Source: Gymnopus androsaceus JB14 (Eukaryota > Basidiomycota > Agaricomycetes > Agaricales > Omphalotaceae). From it: a stretch of DNA of 64,000 bases. The stretch is from the NCBI GenBank assembly GCA_009733575.1, contig ML769487.1, positions 1-64,000 on the forward strand, in the 5' to 3' direction. Position numbers and translations under genes: made by a program. This document shows positions 58,698 to 64,000 of this stretch, in pieces. The first letter of the stretch is position 1; the number at the start of each line of letters is the position of its first letter. The notes beneath the pieces are model-generated. The model ran no database searches. It saw only the letters and a program-made list of their open reading frames with translations, and was not told the DNA's origin.

Positions 58698-60165
58698 ATG
58701 AAGTGCTTAGGCGCCCGTAAGTTGATTCGTGACCGCGCCGTCACGGTCACTCTCATTTCGTGTTCATCGTGCAATCTTATGGAGCCGCGCACAGATCTTC
58801 CAGATGGCCATCGCTTCCAAACGTGCCAAAGTAGAACATGTCTAAAAACATCCAAAGAAGCAGGACAGATGAGAACATGCAGCGGTTGTAAAAGGTAATC
58901 TTCGAAAATTTCCAAGCCCGTCAAATTCTGACGTGCCGATAAATCAGAGCAAGTTACTGCTCTCGGGCATGCCAACGGGCAGATTTCAAACGGCACAAGC
59001 CCATATGTGCCTCCAATATCGCTTCTGACATCCAGACCAAGTCTTTGGATGAGAAGATGCAAAACCTTGCAGAGTCGTTACGCAGGTGGATGCCGGTGAA
59101 TATATTTTTGAGTAATACATAATTCGAACTCATTATACATATATCCGGAAGCGCAACCGCCAGTGGCAGCTTGAGGTCTATCTTCACTCCATGGGCTCAA
59201 GTTCAATTCAGGAAAATATCGCACGCATGGCGTTTTGGTTAAACTTGATGCTTACGCGACAGGATGGGACACCTATGTATTCACCCTGAACGAGGCAATC
59301 TCCTACACCTTCGAGGAAATTCTCAACCTGAGTTATGTCTCAGGGCAAGAGGATGAGATGAGAAAAATCCGGGATGACATTCTCGGTGTCACGAGTAGAA
59401 ATGGCAAACCATATTTCGGAACCCTGGCGATATATGTCGCCAAAGCAGTAGACAGTGATCGCTATGTCGTCAATTCTTCAACTATGTGTGTTGAGACAAG
59501 TATGCTTGAGACATTATCTAGCGGCAAGGATTGGCAGGACACTCTGAATGTGGCGCTTCGAAAAAGTATTATTTCTCATCTTGAGCGTACCCTTATTCAT
59601 GTATTCTTTAGGTGCCTTCGGGCTTGTATGACATGAATATCCCTCTCGCCATGGTACGGTGGACAAATGTAAGCAAGACAATCTACTAGTTCTCTGGATA
59701 GAGCTCACGGACTTGCAGAAACATCATCCATATTTAACCTTCTGTTGCATTCACACTCTCGAACTAACGAAGCCTGAAAACCGGCACAAAATACAAGATT
59801 GTGTCGAGATCGACATGATGGTCTCTCCTCCAGACTCGAAGGGGCGCTACCAGTTCACACCGCTCGTCACAAAGCGGACAACATGGGATGACTTTTACTT
59901 GCGACGAAATGACTATGATTCCACAGACGGCGACCTCGCATATGAAAAATGCAAGGAGAAGAACCAGACTACCACGTATAATGGAGAGACTGGCGTCGTG
60001 TGCATCGTCCTGATATCACTGCGAAATGAAATCGCATTTTCGGCACCAATGTTTTTCCAACATACTCGAATCGACAGCCTTAAGGAACAGCTAGACGATT
60101 GGGATATGAAGAGGCATCAGTTTGTTGAAAAGGTATTTATACATCTCGTTTACCTTGGATACTAA
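58698..60165 (+). pseudogene. MYND-type zinc-finger protein, multiply frameshifted
   Basis: ATG 58698 starts an exon ending MRTCSGCKR. It splices (AAAG/GTAATC...GCAAG/TTACTGC) to give TCSGCKSYCSRACQRADFKR plus HKPIC, the second half of a MYND zinc finger with its Cys and His ligands. Downstream exons show the basidiomycete MYND-protein body: GSLRSIFTPWAQVQFRKISH, FTLNEAISYTFEEILNLSYV, KPYFGTLAIYVAKAVDSDRY, GLYDMNIPLAMVRWTN, CCIHTLELTKPENRHKIQDC. Joining these requires frame changes near 59230, 59570 and 59665 that are not explained by introns. Such proteins are abundant in Agaricomycetes; the MYND domain usually mediates protein-protein contacts. This copy is probably dead. Confidence 0.65.
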
Positions 60166-60375
60166 AGTAATTCTCTTGACTAGACTGCCTTCTGAATTGG
60201 CAAACAGTACTTTACTAGCTTCACTAATAACGCAACTTATTATACAGTTACCTACATGTACATGATTAAAAGCTACAGTACCGTTGTTCTCAGCATACAT
60301 TGTCGCGGTCATAAAATAAATTCACTGAGTCAGCCAACAAGTGAGTCTCTGTCCGTTGATTCACCGTTGATCGAT

Positions 60376-61552
60376 TCAGAGCCTTAGACTAACACTTTCA
60401 CAATAAGAAGGGAAAAAGGCGAACGGTTCCAACGACAGAGACGTCGATGAAATGGGAGGACCCTCGTCTACGGCGGACGGAGCTGAAGCAAAAACTTGGT
60501 TTGTGCTTCCGAACTCGGACTGCCTTTGGTTGCTGGTGGTATTCAAGAGGACGGCCATTAACGTTTGATGATGGCTGAACTACAATTTTATTTTATTTCA
60601 TTTTAAAAAGTAAGAGGTACAAATAATGGTTCGGAAAAAAAGAGACATACCGCCTGCTGGTCCCTAGTTTCTTGCTGATACGCCAAGCGCGACAGAGTAT
60701 CTCGGATTGTGATTAATGATTGAAGCTGTACAAAACAATACCGCCCTTAGTAGGCCGACTGATTAGCAGTAGAAGAAGGAAAGACATACCTGGAATGTAT
60801 CCAAAGCCTGCCTCAACTGGTCCCTAGAGTCTTGAATCACAGCCAAGTCTGATCGCGAAGAAATGACTCGTCGTAACAAGCGGCGTGAGCCTTGGTTTGT
60901 GATGAAGAAATGGATTTCTCTTAGTGTACTGGGCGATGAATTAAGCGGAGTATCTACCAGACTTAGGAGAATTGAACGTACTCGACTAGCCCTTCCACTT
61001 GTTTATTCAACACAGGATCAATCGACAGGCTAGGTGTCGGCAAAGACTTCTCTTGGAGCTGCACCCGTACATGCGCTTGATGGAGTTCATTGTAAGAGTT
61101 GGACACCGTATAAACCAAGTTACATGCGGTAGAGGCTAATTGGTTCAAAGCATCCTTATTATCCTTAGCTCCCTATACATGCAAGCGTAAGCTTGAAGCG
61201 TTCAACATGAACATAGAGACATACACACACCTGGACCGCATTGAATATATTTAACGCCGCAACGGAAAGAATTCCTAGATATGGGGTTGGTGCGCACTGT
61301 GCAGCGCTGTTAAGAGTACGGAGAACGTGCTCCGATACATCCCATGCTATTGATAATGGTGATAATGATGATGAGGAGGAGGAGGAAGAAGAGCGTTTCG
61401 GGGGCGGATGTTGGAGAGACTAGAAAGTTGATTAATGGATGAGGCTGGAACAAAATAAGTAGACTGACGAAGCTGTGAACAGAGACGAACTTACTAATTC
61501 ACGGTCCTCAAGGACGAGTGAGGTCAATAATGCTTTGGATTTTGAGCCTCGA
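60376..61552 (-). CDS. Basidiomycete hypothetical protein with predicted helical adaptor (MLKL-N-terminal-like) region
   Basis: Exons on the minus strand read SKSKALLTSLVLEDREL (ending at 61495), a Ser-rich linker, SEHVLRTLNSAAQCAPTPYL + GILSVAALNIFNAVQ, DNKDALNQLASTACNLVYTV, PVLNKQVEGLVEYVQFS and RRLLRRVISSRSDLAVIQDS. They continue DQLRQALDTFQ-LQSLITIRDTLSRLAYQ and end EPFAFFPSYCESVSLRL at 60376. The order (SKSK start, AALNIFNAVQ, NACxLVY, LREIxxF, SRSDL, LRQALDxF-LQS-IRDT) matches a common basidiomycete family whose N-terminal half is thought to form a four-helix bundle like the MLKL N-terminal domain; this is resemblance only. No in-frame ATG was found at the 5' end, so the start is uncertain or lost. 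No kinase or NB-ARC domain is attached. Confidence 0.55.
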
Positions 61553-62214
61553 TGCCAGCAAAGATGAACAAGTACGGACCGTCTTGCGAGTCTTTAAACG
61601 GTTGTGCAAATCCATTGCGCAGTTCCAATACTTATACCTATGGGTGATAGTGACATATTTGGCTCTTTGTATGGTCTACAGCAATCGCACTGAAAAGATT
61701 TTAGGAGACATGGGTGTTCGGTCCGAGCCTAAAAGTGGGGAGGAAGACGTTGTGGGGCTTGCAATGTTGCATACAACAAAGGCGTAACGTTGCTGCTCCC
61801 GCTGCAATATAAGATGCAAGTCGGTATCGCTCTGAAGTGAATCGCCGTTTCCACAGGCTGATGCGTCGGTCCATCCTCACCGAGCCCGATCTGGCAGGAA
61901 TAGAGCTATTCAAAAGCAATTCAAAACTCGACCAAGAATATCTTGTTTGAGACACGCAGCTAATACGCTCCAATGGCTGTTGCAAGTTGAATGGTTTGGG
62001 ACAGGTGCTGGACAGGTGGGACGAAGCAATTGTTGTCGAATCATCGGCCCGAATCCGAGTTCCTCTTTGTTCCAGCTTTCATGACGATCCATTTTAATTT
62101 CCCAGCCTCAGCCTTCTGTCGCGTTTCTGAGTTTTGCTGTCCAGAAGATGCTGTCCAGAAGAGAAGCGGGTTATCGGATCGAAGAAAATATTTTGCCGAA
62201 GCCGAAGGAAATAA
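61553..62214. other. Intergenic between the helical-adaptor gene and SDR 2
   Basis: A plus-strand frame at 61518-61787 has one hydrophobic segment (YLYLWVIVTYLALCMVY), but it overlaps the 5' exon of the minus-strand gene and has no recognisable family. Otherwise no gene is seen. Confidence 0.35.
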
Positions 62215-62314
62215 TTTGAAATTATCTGTTATCGATTCAATTACCCCAACGTCCTACAAAATATTTTGAAATTATCTGTTATCGATTCAGTTACCCCAAC
62301 GTCCTACATCCATT
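62215..62314. repeat. 50-bp tandem duplication upstream of SDR 2
   Basis: Two copies of a 50-base unit beginning TTTGAAATTATCTGTTATCG lie head to tail (62215-62264 and 62265-62314), differing at few positions (GATTCAATTACC against GATTCAGTTACC). The second copy ends 28 bases before the SDR start codon, so the duplication lies in the promoter or 5' UTR. Confidence 0.85.
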
Positions 62315-62342
62315 TCCCTGTTTTGTGAATCTTTCGTGCAAG

Positions 62343-63431
62343 ATGGCCAGCAACGAAAGTCGAAACGAGCTCACCAAACGCATCATACCACAAATGACGC
62401 TTTCGGATGCCTCTAATCCTCTAACTGCCCCTCTCAAAATGGCCGAGAATCTCACAGCCAATGAACGAGTTCAGATGCGATTCGCGATAGAAGGTAATGC
62501 GATAGTCACTGGCGGCGCAGGAACTATCGGACTCTCTTCTATCCGTGCTCTGCTCGAACATGGCGCCTCTGGAATTGCCATCTTCGATGTCCCATCGACC
62601 TTCACTTCATCTCAATCTGCTATCGATACGCTCAAGAAAGACTTCCCTCAAGTCGCCATTCGATTGTACGATGTCGATGTCAGAGATGATGTCCAGGTGA
62701 ATGACCGCGTCCAGCGCGTTGTGAACGATTTCGGTTCAGTCAGTTTGCTGCTATGCTTTGCAGGTGTGGTTGGGTCTGTACACGCGCATGAGATGAAGTT
62801 TGAGGAGTGGAAACGAGTCTTGGACGTGAATTTGACTGGAAGTTGGCTTTGCGCACAGGCCGTTGGAAAGTTAGTCGCTTTTGTTCTTCTGATCTCCTCA
62901 TTTCCTGATAATTATCGTCTTCAAGGCAAATGATCGCTCAGAAATCAGGCGGCTGCATCCTTTTCACCTGTTCGATTTCCGCTCACCGAGTCAACTTTCC
63001 TCAGCCGCAAGTCGCGTACAACACTTCTAAAGCTGGTGTTCTCCATCTTGCCCGTTCTTTGGCAGGTAAGCAGAGCGTTCGTTCGATCTCCACTTTCTTG
63101 AATCTAATTCTATCCACTTTTTCGCACAAAAAGCGGAATGGTCTCCGCATGGTATCCGCGTCAACTCCCTTTCTCCAGGATACATGGACACCATCCTCAA
63201 CGAAGGTGATGGTCTCACCGCCTGTCGCGAAATTTGGACGAGCAGGAATCCTATGGGCCGCATGGGCGATGTAGAGGAATTAAACGGAGCCGTGGTGTTG
63301 TTGTGTAGTAAACGGGCGGGGAGATATATAACTGGTATAGATATTGTTGTTGATGGTGAGCGTCTACATTGTCTGTTGACCTACTATTACTAATTGCTTT
63401 TTTTCGAACAGGTGGCGGGACTGTGTTTTGA
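62343..63431 (+). CDS. Short-chain dehydrogenase/reductase (polyol/sugar-alcohol type), intact
   Basis: ATG 62343 gives MASNESRNELTKRIIPQMTL. The NAD(P) motif is VTGGAGTIG, with an acidic residue after the second strand (IAIFDVPS), suggesting NAD preference. The usual NNAG position reads LCFAGVVG. The catalytic residues are in FTCSISAHR and YNTSKAG. The C-terminus SPGYMDTILNEG and GIDIVVDGGGTVF is typical of the family. Three introns (starting near 62870, 63067 and 63357) have GT-AG borders and keep frame, and the stop TGA is at 63429-63431. The N-terminus and body resemble fungal D-arabinitol 2-dehydrogenase/sorbose reductase-like enzymes; the exact substrate is not determinable. This is the one clearly intact SDR in the window. 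Confidence 0.88.
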
Positions 63432-64000
63432 AGCACGATAATTTTCGGATTTGGTATTCCAACTTTTCCTGTGCAGTAGTGCTAGAAATTTATTAAATGA
63501 ACCACAGCTGTGAAGCGTTTGAAAGATAATGGTCAAGTCTACCGTACGACCGTCAAGCGATCATAGTCAAATCATAGTACTAGTGCAGTTACGCACGATC
63601 AAGAGGGTGTATATACAAGTCATAAGAAGTAGTGTACAGTATTCGTCACAGGCAATCTCGAGCTATTTTACAGGCAATTAGTATAATACATATGCAGAGC
63701 GAGCATCAAAAAATTTCAGCTACAATGTTCTGTACTTTCGCTCCGTTCATCGATGTTCGTTCCCATTGAGCACTGCTAGCGGTATCTTCCTTGAGGCACG
63801 CGTCCTCTTTCCCCCACTGAGGGTCCCGCCTCCGCGTGAACGTATACAGACGTGCAAGAATTGGTAGTTCAGATGTACGATCAAGCGTTCGTAAGATTAG
63901 AAATAAGTCTAAAAAGAAGATCTCTTAAATCCATCCAAGAAAACACAACGTACACGCAACGCACCTTTTGAAGGAATACTATACCTGTCATTCCAGCGTT
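63432..64000. other. 3' flank of SDR 2, no gene recognised
   Basis: No coding exon with recognisable similarity is seen before the window ends. Confidence 0.4.

Noticed and set aside
61518..61787. Plus-strand frame with one hydrophobic segment
   Set aside because: It overlaps the 5' exon of the better supported minus-strand gene and has no recognisable family.
1..64000. CRISPR arrays or prokaryotic operons
   Set aside because: The sequence is eukaryotic with spliceosomal introns; the repeats seen are transposon or tandem-duplication derived, with no regular spacer pattern.

Overview
This window looks like nuclear DNA of an Agaricomycete (a mushroom-forming basidiomycete, probably a wood or litter decomposer). 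The evidence is many short GT-AG introns with CTNAC branch points, a basidiomycete-type sesquiterpene synthase, several basidiomycete-restricted hypothetical families, a fungal Helitron, and a cluster of four laccase genes. I cannot name the species.

Layout. 1-1.1 kb: the 3' part of an F-box-like/nucleotidyltransferase-like hypothetical gene and an orphan exon. 1.7-3.8 kb: a degenerate hypothetical gene on the minus strand. 4.2-10.5 kb: a Helitron RepHel gene (HUH Rep plus PIF1-type helicase) whose C-terminal helicase part is broken by frameshifts, followed by a 267-bp palindromic element. 11.0-16.1 kb: an intact ABC transporter flanked by diverged direct repeats; the right repeat region holds an intron-containing tRNA-Gly(CCC). 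19.4-20.8 kb: an intact five-exon sesquiterpene synthase. 23.8-28.9 kb: a frameshifted SDR, a decayed APH-family kinase and a multi-exon membrane protein of an expanded basidiomycete family.

29.6-45.6 kb: a tandem segmental duplication of a three-gene unit [GNAT acetyltransferase - MAK5-like DEAD-box helicase - laccase]. In unit A the helicase is dead: its start codon is lost, it has two large internal deletions, and a 2.9-kb inverted-repeat element sits in its second exon. That element itself carries two nested hAT-like MITEs with perfect 8-bp target duplications. Unit B looks intact. 46.2-57.2 kb: a second duplication gives laccases C and D, separated by decayed ankyrin-repeat sequence full of CTCTGGAG motifs. 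C and D both carry single-base frameshifts, so only laccases A and B read as intact; they differ at the axial position of the type-1 copper site (Leu in A, Phe in B).

58.7-64 kb: a decayed MYND zinc-finger gene, a minus-strand gene of a basidiomycete family possibly related to MLKL-N-terminal-like helical bundles, and an intact SDR behind a 50-bp tandem duplication.

The main story is local gene-family expansion and decay driven by segmental duplication and transposons. Many disruptions are single-base indels. Some sit in short homopolymers, so assembly error must be excluded before calling them biological.
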